Assembly (NCBI GenBank): GCA_963677165.2
Contig: CAXXSX010000002.1
Span: 5,518,001-5,582,000 of the forward strand
Length of the DNA: 64,000 nt
Reading direction: 5' to 3'
Origin: JAFGXT01 sp963677165
Lineage (GTDB): Bacteria; Verrucomicrobiota; Lentisphaeria; Victivallales; SZUA-371
Both the position numbers and the translations under genes were made by a program. Below are positions 34,541 to 43,293 of this stretch, piece by piece (the first letter of the stretch is position 1; each line of letters begins with the position of its first letter). The notes under the pieces were generated by a model. It was not told the DNA's origin and did not search any database. It saw nothing but the letters and a program-made list of their open reading frames with translations.

Positions 34541-35413
34541 ATGAAGAAAATCAAAAAAAACATACAATATCCAGCATTTAACCAGCTGAATGTTGATCTA
34601 ATTCAGCGTGGAAGGTGGCATTTCGATTCACCTATATCGTTTCCACTGTATCCACACCTTGCCTCCGAGGTAGTTCGCAGCAACCATTACAAATACCGAG
34701 AGGAATTTTCACTTTCCGCATTAGTCGTAATAGTGGTATCCGGCAAACTGATTTATAAAGTTGGAGAACAAGACTTCCTGGTCACTCAGGGGCAATCCCT
34801 GATCATACCCCGTCACAATAATTACTCTTTTGAAAACATCGCAGGCCATAAATACCGAAAACTCATTGTCAAACTGAAAGGAAAACTGGCGGATCAAATC
34901 GTAGGAAATCTTTTCGGAGACTTTCCGGTAAAAATCAGCCTCAACGATCCCGAACGGTGTGTTGAAATCACACGTCGAATAATATCGTTATTGTCCAGCA
35001 ATAACGAAACAGATGCTATATCCGGCGCGGGAGAAACCCTTGAACTGTTATATTCAATTGCCCAATCCAAGAAAGAAAAGAGCAAAGTCGACTCCATTTG
35101 GAAACGCGCGAAAGAATATTTATCTCCGGACCAGGAAAACCTCAGCATAAAACAAATCGCTGCAAAACTTGGAGTGAGCCGTTCAACCCTGGAAAAGCAG
35201 TTTAAAAAACATTACGATCTTACTTTGCATGAATATCGTATTCAGTCACGTCTCGAACAAGCGAAAAATCTGCTGGTAAACTCAAAACTGTCAATAAAAG
35301 AAATCGCTGCGTTACTGCAATACAGCAGTCCTTTTCACCTCTCAATTGAGTTCAAAAAACGTTACGGTTTATCTCCTTACAAATGGCGTACCGGAACAAA
35401 CAAAAAAGCCTGA
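34541..35413 (+). CDS. AraC-family transcriptional regulator
   Basis: 290 residues. N-terminal cupin-type effector domain (SALVVIVVSGKLIYKVGEQDF, QGQSLIIPRHNNYSFEN) and C-terminal double HTH (LSIKQIAAKLGVSRSTLEKQFKKHY, then LSIKEIAALLQYSSPFHLSIEFKKRYGLSPYKWR) complete. Probably senses a sugar and controls the divergent GH-like gene and perhaps itself. The ATG at 34541 is chosen because the promoter lies at 34478-34506; no strong ribosome binding site. Confidence 0.92.
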   Translation: MKKIKKNIQYPAFNQLNVDLIQRGRWHFDSPISFPLYPHLASEVVRSNHYKYREEFSLSALVVIVVSGKLIYKVGEQDFLVTQGQSLIIPRHNNYSFENIAGHKYRKLIVKLKGKLADQIVGNLFGDFPVKISLNDPERCVEITRRIISLLSSNNETDAISGAGETLELLYSIAQSKKEKSKVDSIWKRAKEYLSPDQENLSIKQIAAKLGVSRSTLEKQFKKHYDLTLHEYRIQSRLEQAKNLLVNSKLSIKEIAALLQYSSPFHLSIEFKKRYGLSPYKWRTGTNKKA

Positions 35414-35431
35414 CTGCCGAAACAGCCAGGC
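35408..35431. terminator. Probable bidirectional terminator hairpin
   Basis: GCCTGACTG/CAGCCAGGC stem with one mismatch overlaps the AraC stop codon; an A6 run precedes it and GTATTTG follows, so it may work best for the minus-strand ATPase gene. Confidence 0.55.
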
Positions 35432-35454
35432 GTATTTGAATTAATACACGATTT

Positions 35455-38109
35455 TTACCGGCCGGTGGTTCTACCGGAACGGGTCTTGAGCAGACCGAAC
35501 ATCGAGGCATGATGCAGACTGCCATTGAGTTTATCCAGGAATCCGGTCTGGTGCGATGCTCTGTAATCCATCAGTCGGTAGGTTACAACTTTAGCGATAT
35601 CGCTGATGAACATCCAGCAAATATTATAACCCCAGATTAACGCATGCACTGTCCACGGCAGCTGGGGAACGAACCATCCAAATCCGCACATCAGCGAAGC
35701 AAACACCTGCGTACTGAAGATCGCGCATAGAACCTGCCAGCTCGGATACGGCTTCATAAAGAAGAACTTGTTCGTACGGGTCAGGAACAGCATCAGGTGT
35801 CCGCCTACAACCAGTTGCAGGAACGCCATTGTCTGAAGGTGTTCATGCGTCATCGGCTGACCGAAAAACAGGCCATGTACACTCTGCAAGTGATGCATAT
35901 GATGCATTCCCAAATACAGCAGCAGGAACGTCTGAGTCAGAGCCAGAATACCGAGAACTGATGAAACAGTAAGAACCCGTCTCATATTCCAGCGAACAGG
36001 CTCCTTCGAAATCCTGGTGTTGTCATAAGCGATACTCATGATCGGAATATCATCCAGCAGAGCCAGAGCGATAATCATAATCGCAGTCAGCGGCTGAAAA
36101 TGAATCGGTTTTCCATCATCCATAATTGTCGGGAACAGAATCATACATAGTACAACAAACACCATAATGTCGATACTCATTCCAATACGGTAAATCACAT
36201 AACTGGTCATGCGCTCGAAAATCTGACGTGCAGTTTCAATCGCCTTGATAATCACACTTAAACCAGGCTCGGTAAGAATCAACGCGGCGGCGGCTCGAGC
36301 GGCATCGGTTGCGCCGGAAACAGCCACACCGGCATCGGCCTGCTTGAGAGCGGGAGCGTCGTTCACTCCATCACCGGTCATTGCCACATAATGTCCACGT
36401 TCCTGAAGCGCTTTTACGATAGCGTATTTGTGCTCAGGAAAAACGCGTCCAAAGCCATCGGCGCGATCGATATTTTCCGCGATCCGCGCGGGGACATGGT
36501 CAACATCCACATCCTTAAAGATATCCGCGGCCGCCTGAATATGAGTTCCCATACCAAGCTGACCGGAGATTTCGGAACCGATTGCGACATCGTCACCGGT
36601 AACCATTTTAACAGCCAGGCCGTGTTCTTTAGCCTGTCTGATGGTTTCAGCAGAATCATCGCGCGGCGGATCGAATAATGGAATAATACCCAGAAAACGC
36701 CAGGTTTTATTATCATCGGAATCGGCGACCCCAAGAGCGCGATAACCATGTTTCGCAAATTCGTTCACCTTGTCGGCGGCTTCCTGCTTGCGGGCATCAT
36801 CAAGACTACTCATGTCGATGATTACCTGCGGAGCGCCCTTGGTGTAATAGCGGGTTTTGCCGTCAGGACATTCCGCAGTACCGGCGGTACGCTTGGAAAC
36901 CGGGTCGAATGGAGTGAAATTAGTAATCTTATATTTCTCAAGGATGCTTTTATCCTCAAGACCGCCAATAATGGTCAGGTCAATCGCATCATTATTTTCT
37001 TCTTTACTGGCGAGCGCTCCCGCCAGAATGCATTCCTGACCTTCTGCGGCGTCAAACAGAACCGGTTCCTTCATGGTCAACTGATTTTTCGTAAGCGTCC
37101 CAGTCTTGTCAGAACATAACACGTCAACCCCGGCCATTTCTTCGATAGCCTGGAGTTTCGCAACAATCGCTTTTCGTTTCGACATCGAAAGCGCCCCCAG
37201 CGCCATCGTTACCGAAAGTACTGCAGGCATGGCCACCGGAATCGATGCGATCGCAAGGATTAGTACAAACTTAACCAGCCGTAGAATTTCCGTCATATCG
37301 ATATCTCCGTGCAGATGGTCACGGTAGAGTACGACAAAACTGAGGACCAGACACAATGCGACAGAGACAATAATCAGGAAGTTTCCGATACGCATAACCG
37401 CCTGCTGGAAGTGAGATACGTTACCGGCACCGGCCACCAGTTTAGCAGTTTTACCGAAAAAGGTATTTACACCGGTAGAGGTAATTACCGCGATCATTTC
37501 GCCCTGCTTGGCAATGGAACCGGAATAAATCACATCATCGACTTTTTTATTTGCCGGTAAAGACTCCCCGGTAAGAGCGGCCTGGTCAACGCTGAGGTAC
37601 TCGCCCTCAATCAGTTTCGCGTCCGCAGGAATTACATCGCCGAGACGAATGCGAATCACATCGCCGGGCACCAGCGTATCGGCATCGACTTCGGTCCATT
37701 TCCCATCACGCAATGTTCTGGCTTTCAGGGCCAGACCTTTCTTCAACGCATCCAGAGCATTGCTGGCTTTGTGTTCTTCAACAAAACCGATAAGAGCATT
37801 CAGAACCAGCATAAAAGTAATTATGCCAAAATCATCAAGGTCTTTCGCAATAATTGAAAGAATTGCGGCAATTTCGATCATCCATGGAATAGGACCCCAG
37901 AAAAATTTAAGAAATTTCAAAACCGGAGACTCATGGGTCTCCTCAAGAGCATTTTTTCCACATTGTTCCAAACGCTTTGCGGCCTCTGCTGAGGTTAATC
38001 CTTTGTCAGAGCTTTCCAAGGCAGCGTAAATCTTGTCCTGAGACATTTTCTCCGCGGCTTCGGAATCGACAGTATAAGGAGCGGTATTCGGATTCTGTTC
38101 TGTGCTCAT
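35455..38109 (-). CDS. Plasma-membrane-type proton-pumping P-type ATPase (P3A)
   Basis: 884 residues. Actuator motif VDQAALTGESLP, phosphorylation motif CSDKTGTLTKNQL (Asp at about 332), KGAPQ nucleotide-binding motif and MTGDGVNDAPALKQADAGVAVSG hinge. The N-terminal GLTSAEAAKRLEQCGKN and the short, roughly ten-helix layout place it with plasma-membrane H+-ATPases (PMA1-like), which occur sporadically in bacteria and archaea. It would export protons at the cost of ATP. A C-terminal His/Arg-rich tail (DYRASHQTGFLDKLNGSLHH) could be regulatory. AAGGAAG precedes ATG 38109. The 38110-38428 gap holds no further feature that I can support. Confidence 0.9.
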   Translation of the reverse strand: MSTEQNPNTAPYTVDSEAAEKMSQDKIYAALESSDKGLTSAEAAKRLEQCGKNALEETHESPVLKFLKFFWGPIPWMIEIAAILSIIAKDLDDFGIITFMLVLNALIGFVEEHKASNALDALKKGLALKARTLRDGKWTEVDADTLVPGDVIRIRLGDVIPADAKLIEGEYLSVDQAALTGESLPANKKVDDVIYSGSIAKQGEMIAVITSTGVNTFFGKTAKLVAGAGNVSHFQQAVMRIGNFLIIVSVALCLVLSFVVLYRDHLHGDIDMTEILRLVKFVLILAIASIPVAMPAVLSVTMALGALSMSKRKAIVAKLQAIEEMAGVDVLCSDKTGTLTKNQLTMKEPVLFDAAEGQECILAGALASKEENNDAIDLTIIGGLEDKSILEKYKITNFTPFDPVSKRTAGTAECPDGKTRYYTKGAPQVIIDMSSLDDARKQEAADKVNEFAKHGYRALGVADSDDNKTWRFLGIIPLFDPPRDDSAETIRQAKEHGLAVKMVTGDDVAIGSEISGQLGMGTHIQAAADIFKDVDVDHVPARIAENIDRADGFGRVFPEHKYAIVKALQERGHYVAMTGDGVNDAPALKQADAGVAVSGATDAARAAAALILTEPGLSVIIKAIETARQIFERMTSYVIYRIGMSIDIMVFVVLCMILFPTIMDDGKPIHFQPLTAIMIIALALLDDIPIMSIAYDNTRISKEPVRWNMRRVLTVSSVLGILALTQTFLLLYLGMHHMHHLQSVHGLFFGQPMTHEHLQTMAFLQLVVGGHLMLFLTRTNKFFFMKPYPSWQVLCAIFSTQVFASLMCGFGWFVPQLPWTVHALIWGYNICWMFISDIAKVVTYRLMDYRASHQTGFLDKLNGSLHHASMFGLLKTRSGRTTGR

Positions 38110-38428
38110 TTGTCTTCCTTATTTTATAATTAGTTAGAACATAAATAAACATATTTAAGGCAGGGAAACAATCATTCTCAAATAGAGAAAACTGGTAAGT
38201 ATTCGCCTTATTCCCGTTTGTTCCCATAATACATATAATAATAATCCCCTTGCGATATAGAAGAAATTATAGATTTATAACTGAGGTTTTGCAAGAAAAA
38301 TATCAGTAACAAACGACTTTTTAACATTTTTTTTATGTTGTGCTTAAACTGAAAAGTTTGCAACCGAACCATGAAGGCAGTATTGTGAGGAGTGAAATAT
38401 TAACAAAATAAGCGTAGAAACATTACTT

Positions 38429-39010
38429 ATGATCACTATAAAAACATCGGAATTCATTATCGGAGCTGTAAATCAGAGTCAGTTTCCAAACGACAACATG
38501 CCGGAAATTGCCTTTGTCGGCCGGTCAAATGTCGGCAAATCATCAATGATCAATTGTCTGCTGAACCGACGCAATCTGGCTCATGTCGGAGCAACTCCAG
38601 GCAAAACCCGTGAAATTAATTTTTTTCTGATCAACGAAGCGTTCCGCCTGGTTGACCTTCCCGGCTTCGGCTATGCAAAAGTGTCAAAAACCGATAAGGA
38701 ACGGTGGCAGAAATATATAGAAACGTATCTGGTTGCGTCTGGACGTAACCTGAAAGGCGTAGTTCATCTGATAGACGCACGTCATCCAGGTCAGGAAAAC
38801 GATTTACTAATGGCGGATTTCGTAAAATCCACCGGCATCGAATGTATTGTGGTCGCCAACAAAATCGACAAACTGAAAAAAAATGAAGTCACAAAAAATC
38901 TTCGCAAGATAGAGGAAATATTCGGCGTCAAACCAATTGCCTTCTCCGCCGAGAAAAAACAAGGCAAGCCGGAACTCTGGTCCCGGCTTGAAGCATGGAT
39001 CAACGCCTGA
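38429..39010 (+). CDS. engB: Ribosome biogenesis GTP-binding protein EngB/YsxC
   Basis: 193 residues. G1 GRSNVGKSS, G2 Thr in GATPGKTREINFF, G3 DLPGFGYA, G4 NKIDKL and G5 SAEKKQG are in order; this is the TrmE-Era-EngA-EngB-Septin GTPase subset that assists 50S assembly. No tight neighbour on the same strand; an AGGAG 40 nt upstream is too far to be its ribosome binding site. Confidence 0.95.
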   Translation: MITIKTSEFIIGAVNQSQFPNDNMPEIAFVGRSNVGKSSMINCLLNRRNLAHVGATPGKTREINFFLINEAFRLVDLPGFGYAKVSKTDKERWQKYIETYLVASGRNLKGVVHLIDARHPGQENDLLMADFVKSTGIECIVVANKIDKLKKNEVTKNLRKIEEIFGVKPIAFSAEKKQGKPELWSRLEAWINA

Positions 39011-39086
39011 TTTCTCTGGCTTTTCCTGGTTAATATGTAAAAATTAGTCGCCGGACAGTTGTTTCAACTATTTCCCTGACCAGCAA

Positions 39087-39602
39087 TCATTGTAAAGCCT
39101 TTCTTAAGGATTCGGGAATATCATATTTCCCAGTAAGATATTCCTCTTGACAACGCATATGCTCAATGTAGCATTCATGCGGCAGCATGATCATTTCCCG
39201 TAACAGATAAATGGTATCAGCCAGGCCATCGGTTAGCTCGAACATCGATTTCAGGTCAAGGTTACGCGCCCGGAATGAACGGCTCAAGATCAAAATTGTA
39301 CCGTGCTCCTCCATTAAAACGGTATATAGTGCTTTTGTCTGCCGCCTGAAATATTTTGCGATCCGGCAAAGATTCTGTATTTCCCCCATGTGGCCTATCA
39401 CTCCACGAACCGTAATCATTGAATTATCCTCGTCCGGAGTTGGGTAGTATTCCAGAATCATTTTTACCGGTTTTTTATCTGTCTCAATCGTAAAAACACA
39501 TTTGAATGCTCCCGTTTGAGCCGAAACGAAATTTTTTTCCAGCATCAAATAACTGTGATCCATGAAATATTGTGCGATAAACCGGTGTACACTCTGTTGC
39601 AT
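39087..39602 (-). CDS. Hypothetical soluble protein, 171 residues
   Basis: The order of beta strands and helices (FKCVFTIETDKKPVKMILEYYP, NSMITVRGVIGHM, then a helix-rich C-terminus ending LRKALQ) is reminiscent of YbjN or type III chaperone-like folds, but no motif is decisive, so no function is assigned. AGGGGAA lies seven bases before ATG 39602. Convergent with engB. Confidence 0.6.
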   Translation of the reverse strand: MQQSVHRFIAQYFMDHSYLMLEKNFVSAQTGAFKCVFTIETDKKPVKMILEYYPTPDEDNSMITVRGVIGHMGEIQNLCRIAKYFRRQTKALYTVLMEEHGTILILSRSFRARNLDLKSMFELTDGLADTIYLLREMIMLPHECYIEHMRCQEEYLTGKYDIPESLRKALQ

Positions 39603-39685
39603 GATTCGTTCCCCTTTTGTTGGTTTTGTATGTTTAATCAGCCAACGTCATAGGTAGAAGAGCAGGGAGATTTCGCCTTTGGTGA

Positions 39686-40012
39686 CCAGCGTTCCGCCGC
39701 TGGACCACGTCCGCGGATCCCGCGGTGGCAGGTAATTGCGTTAATTTGGTCGAAACAAGTTTCGCCTCAAATTAACGCAATGGAGCCGACATAAATCGCG
39801 AAGCGATTTAACAGATATGGGAAGGGGGGCATTACGCCATTCCTAACCCTATCTTTTCCCATGCTTCCGTAGCGCAAAGCGCGGAGTATGAAGCATTACG
39901 GAAGATATAAAATATCTTCTCGACGCCGTCCGTAGCACAGACAAAAAAGGAGCTCTTCCACACCAATATGAGGTATCGCCAGACACCCACAAGAGAATGC
40001 AGAAAGAGCTCC
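39686..40012. repeat. Field of seven successive perfect or near-perfect palindromes
   Basis: CCAGCG/CGCTGG (39686-39703). CCGCGG-atc-CCGCGG (39711-39725). ATTGCGTTAATTTG with its 14-bp complement (39735-39748/39768-39781), enclosing CGAAAC-aa-GTTTCG. TAAATCGC-gaa-GCGATTTA (39792-39810). CTTCCGTA/TACGGAAG (39864-39904), enclosing GCGC-aaa-GCGC. GAAGATAT-aaa-ATATCTTC (39901-39919), which overlaps the previous stem so only one can form. GGAGCTCTT/AAGAGCTCC (39949-40012). No gene is supported in 39603-40540; 40013-40440 is AT-rich with a GT-rich run near 40300-40327 and a 7-bp hairpin GGTAGGG/CCCTACC (40325-40355). Confidence 0.8.
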
Positions 40013-40440
40013 CGCAAAATATTTAATCCGGGAATATAATTCCCTTCCCGAATACCATATAAAGCGAGAGCAACCCTCAACATCGTTCCTCTTGTTAAAA
40101 ACTGGCGATTTTCATATTGAAACGTTTGCTGAAAGTTACCATCGATAACTTTATTTCAATTGTAATTTTTGTTTATTTAGAGATTTATGAATCCTCCAAG
40201 GTTTTGATTCTGAAAACAATATATCATATACTAAGAAATAATGCAAAGTTCAATTCCTATATAATATTATCTCACTTATTTCGAGAGTTCGAATGGAGCT
40301 ATTGTGTATGTATGTGTATGTGTGGGTAGGGAGTCCTCTCCGAGCGCGCCCTACCTGAAAATGACTTGTTATCATGTCTCTTTAAAAAGACTAGCCATTA
40401 CTTAGTTTCTAAAATTAAAAAAAAATCATCAGTCAACGGG

Positions 40441-40469
40441 TTGCATATTTATAGGTCATGGATTATACT
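40441..40469 (+). promoter_or_regulatory. Strong candidate ilvC promoter
   Basis: TTGCAT (40441-40446), 17-bp spacer, TATACT (40464-40469). Predicted +1 near 40476, the first base of the hairpin that follows. Confidence 0.6.
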
Positions 40470-40475
40470 AAACAA

Positions 40476-40512
40476 AACATCTAAACATAGGATGTTTATA
40501 TGTTTGGATGTT
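40476..40512 (+). promoter_or_regulatory. 14-bp hairpin at the predicted 5' end of ilvC mRNA
   Basis: AACATCTAAACATA (40476-40489) pairs with TATGTTTGGATGTT (40499-40512) with one G-U pair and a 9-nt loop; a second inverted pair AAACAT-agg-ATGTTT (40483-40497) is nested. As DNA it is a multi-copy ATGTTT-type operator candidate for the nearby GntR protein; as RNA it could protect or regulate the ilvC message. No T-box motif, no leader peptide rich in branched-chain codons. Confidence 0.6.
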
Positions 40513-40540
40513 ATTTCAAGTAAAAGAAGGAGTTCACAAA

Positions 40541-41521
40541 ATGGAAATTATCCATGACAACGCTGCGGATTTAAGTGTATTAACAGGTAAAAAGGTTGCA
40601 ATCATAGGATACGGAGTTCAGGGGAAAGCTCAGGCTCTGTGTTTGAGGGATTCCGGAGTAAATGTTATTATAGGGATTCGTCCGGGAAAATCTTATGATG
40701 CTGCCTGTGATGATGGATTTGATGCTAAGAGTGTGGCGGAGGCTTCTCGGGAAGCGGACATTATTCACATTCTGCTGCCAGATGAGATTCATGGACCGGT
40801 CTACAAAGCTGAAATTGAACCTTATTTAACGCCGGGGAAAGTACTATGCTGTTCACATGGTTTTGCTTATGTTTTCAAAGAAATAGTTCCACCTGCAAAT
40901 GTGGACGTTATTATGATTGCCCCCAAAAGTCCTGGAACTGAAGTACGCAAATGTTTTCTGGAAGGCTTTGGTGTACCGGGATTGATAGCAGTAGGACAAA
41001 ACGCATCCGGTAAGGCTCATGACTTGGCTCTTGCGATAGCAAAAGGTGAAGGACTGACTCGGGCCGGAGTTCTTGAGTGTTCATTGGAGCAGGAAACTTA
41101 TGAAGATCTGTTCGGGGAGCAAAATGTTATCTGCGGCGGATTGGTTGACCTTATGAAATATGGTTTTGAAGTATTGATTGAAGGAGGCTACCCGCCGGAA
41201 ATGGCTTACTTTGAATGTGTTCATGAAGCCAAGTTGATCGCAGATTTGATCTATGAAGGCGGAATTCAGAAAATGAACAATGTATGTTCCAATACCTGTG
41301 AATTCGGTGAATATTATAATGGTCCGAAAATTCTTCCGCAGGATGTTAAAATGCGTATGAAAGAATCCCTGCAAAAAATTGAATCTGGGGAATTTGCCCG
41401 GATCTGGTTGGATGAGGCACGTACAGGAAGTAAAACTCTATTAGCGAAACGCAAAGCCCTCGGTGATCACCCCGCTGAAGTTGTTGGTCGTAAAATTCGC
41501 AGTCTGTTTGAAAAGAAATAA
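40541..41521 (+). CDS. ilvC: Ketol-acid reductoisomerase (class I)
   Basis: 326 residues, class I length. NADPH Rossmann motif GYGVQGKAQALCLRDSG, DEIHGPVY, the acidic metal-binding segment ETYEDLFGEQ and the C-terminal knotted domain. It turns acetolactate into dihydroxyisovalerate for valine, leucine and isoleucine synthesis. It stands without ilvBN, ilvD or leu genes, but beside a GntR regulator and, 1 kb away, an acetolactate decarboxylase that uses the same substrate. AAGGAG lies eight bases before ATG 40541. Confidence 0.94.
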   Translation: MEIIHDNAADLSVLTGKKVAIIGYGVQGKAQALCLRDSGVNVIIGIRPGKSYDAACDDGFDAKSVAEASREADIIHILLPDEIHGPVYKAEIEPYLTPGKVLCCSHGFAYVFKEIVPPANVDVIMIAPKSPGTEVRKCFLEGFGVPGLIAVGQNASGKAHDLALAIAKGEGLTRAGVLECSLEQETYEDLFGEQNVICGGLVDLMKYGFEVLIEGGYPPEMAYFECVHEAKLIADLIYEGGIQKMNNVCSNTCEFGEYYNGPKILPQDVKMRMKESLQKIESGEFARIWLDEARTGSKTLLAKRKALGDHPAEVVGRKIRSLFEKK

Positions 41522-41588
41522 AAGAAATGATACAATATGGTCGCTGCTTTTGACTAATCAGCGATCATATATGGAGCATGAATTTAAG

Positions 41589-42251
41589 ATGAAAAAACCA
41601 GTACGGATGTCTTTGGCCAAACAGGTCCTTGACGAAATGGAGAAATGTTTGCGTGACGGTAGTTGGAAAGTGGGAGACCAAATTCCACCCGAACCGGAAT
41701 TGATGAGTACTTTCGGTGTCAGCCGTAACACTATCCGTGAAGCGGTACAGTCTTTAATTCATGCAGGAATTCTGGTTGCGCGTCCCGGAGATGGAACCTA
41801 TGTACTGGCAAATGATCGTTTGGAAGTTGCATTGAATTCTCGATTGAAAGAAATTGAACTGTCCAAGATTTTGGAAGCCCGATTAGCATTAGAAAAAGAG
41901 ATCGTTCAGTTAGCAGCCAAAAACCGGACAGATCAGGACTTGGAAATACTGAAGGAATTATTGGAAATACGGAACCAGCCGGGTAATATGTCTGCGGAAG
42001 CTGACTTACGTTTTCATACAGCCATCGCAATGGCTACAGACAATCCGATTCTAATTGAGGTCTATGAATCCATCAGCAAATATCTGCAAATTGTGATGTC
42101 TGCATGGATGGCTCAGAATTCCAATAATTCTGATGAAATTAATGCTCATAATACATTGTATTCCGCGATTGTAAAACAGGACGCCAAGAGTGCAGAAGCA
42201 GCAATCTGCCGAATCGTTGCCTTTGACGAAGCTGTTATTATAGCTCAGTGA
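41589..42251 (+). CDS. GntR/FadR-type transcriptional regulator
   Basis: About 220 residues. Winged HTH PPEPELMSTFGVSRNTIREAV-type with the wing GILVARPGDGTYV, then an all-helical FCD effector domain (SKILEARLALEKEI, DLRFHTAIAMATDNP). The start is uncertain: ATG 41589 (GGAG 12 nt upstream) is used here, ATG 41571 is in frame. It is 67 nt downstream of ilvC on the same strand, so it may regulate ilvC and the acetolactate branch. 42252-42534 shows only a weak CCCAC/GTGGG hairpin. Confidence 0.88.
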   Translation: MKKPVRMSLAKQVLDEMEKCLRDGSWKVGDQIPPEPELMSTFGVSRNTIREAVQSLIHAGILVARPGDGTYVLANDRLEVALNSRLKEIELSKILEARLALEKEIVQLAAKNRTDQDLEILKELLEIRNQPGNMSAEADLRFHTAIAMATDNPILIEVYESISKYLQIVMSAWMAQNSNNSDEINAHNTLYSAIVKQDAKSAEAAICRIVAFDEAVIIAQ

Positions 42252-42534
42252 CACTTTCTTTGATAAGTTGTTCATTCCTTTGAAGAAAATTTGTCATAAG
42301 AGTCAAGCCCACCGGAAGCCTTAGCAGTGGGATTAGACCTGAATCCAGAAGGTGGATCAAGAAATTTCAACTTTTCCTCATATGCAAGCCATTCCAGTTT
42401 TTTTGATTATCTGAAATTTATAAAAGGATATTTCCTCCACAAAACCACTTGAGCTCCACAGGTGTACTCCAATGGCGAGTTGTGGATCGCCAAAGACAAA
42501 ATATTACCGGAATAGTTTATTTCACACTTTTGAG

Positions 42535-43293
42535 TTAGTCTTTACAGAGGTCTGCTTTATTAAAATTGGAATTATCTGAGGGAAGAATCATATAGAACCG
42601 ATCACAGTTTTGAAGAGCTACAATACCGTGGGTCATCTCGAATTCAAGTACATGGCCTCCTTTGGTATAATCGCTACTTAGAAAATGAAGATGATAGCCC
42701 GGAGCAAAGATTCCACCTCCGTAGGCCGGCAATCTGATTCCGATAATATATCCTTCAATATCTTTCATGTTGAATTCTGACTGGTGCTTGACGATGTCCT
42801 TAAAGTGTGGATAAGGTTTTTTCTGTGCCGGAACCGATCTGGTTTTCATTTGGCGGAACTTCCCTTTAATAAGAATTACGGTTATCAGATTCTTGTCTGC
42901 CAGGCTGTCGATTTTTTCTTTTAACATTCTGTAATTGCATCGTTGGGTCAATTGAATCTGTTTCTGCGGTTTAAAATCTACAACATTAGCAAATGGAATA
43001 TGCTGGTTCCCATCAGGACGATAAACTTTCCCATCTGATTTGATCTGATAGATGTTGCCGTTAAACAAAACCATTTCTCCGTCACACGCATCAAATATTC
43101 CGATTCCAATATTACCAAACATTTTCAGTTCATCCACTGAAACGAAGCCGTCGTAAACTCCGGAGAAAAATGCACTGCTTGTGGAAATCTGAGTAATAGT
43201 ATTTTGTGGAGAAGGTTCAGGAACAATAAAACTGCAGCTGCTGAGTAAGCAGGTCAGTACTGTTGTGAAAAATGATAAAAATAGTTTTCTCAT
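42535..43293 (-). CDS. budA: Alpha-acetolactate decarboxylase with lipoprotein signal
   Basis: 252 residues. Basic start, hydrophobic segment and lipobox LSSC (Cys20) mark it as an exported lipoprotein. The mature domain is acetolactate decarboxylase: GIGIFDACDGEMVLFNGNIYQ, PFANVV, and the zinc motif GYHLHFLSSDYTKGGH, where His-x-His-x10-His has exactly the spacing of the Bacillus brevis enzyme (His194, His196, His207); the conserved Arg is in GIRLPAYGGG. It decarboxylates acetolactate to acetoin. ATG 43293 follows GGGGGA; the ATG 12 nt upstream is unlikely. Convergent with the GntR gene, and competes with IlvC for substrate. Confidence 0.88.
   Translation of the reverse strand: MRKLFLSFFTTVLTCLLSSCSFIVPEPSPQNTITQISTSSAFFSGVYDGFVSVDELKMFGNIGIGIFDACDGEMVLFNGNIYQIKSDGKVYRPDGNQHIPFANVVDFKPQKQIQLTQRCNYRMLKEKIDSLADKNLITVILIKGKFRQMKTRSVPAQKKPYPHFKDIVKHQSEFNMKDIEGYIIGIRLPAYGGGIFAPGYHLHFLSSDYTKGGHVLEFEMTHGIVALQNCDRFYMILPSDNSNFNKADLCKD

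Noticed and set aside
39832..40083. Minus-strand frame of 83 codons in the palindrome field
   Set aside because: It reads through two of the hairpins, has no ribosome binding site and its residues mirror the palindromes; treated as a chance frame.
40117..40329. Plus-strand frame upstream of ilvC rich in Ile, Leu and Val, possible leader peptide
   Set aside because: At 70 codons it is too long for an attenuator leader, lies upstream of the best ilvC promoter, and its bias follows from AT-rich DNA; no terminator/antiterminator pair was found.
40366..40557. Plus-strand frame overlapping the ilvC start
   Set aside because: Lys/Ser-rich chance frame with no ribosome binding site, overlapping the ilvC promoter, hairpin and start.
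42252..42534. Possible transposase remnant between the GntR and acetolactate decarboxylase genes
   Set aside because: Short open stretches exist in several frames but none shows a transposase motif, and there are no terminal repeats.
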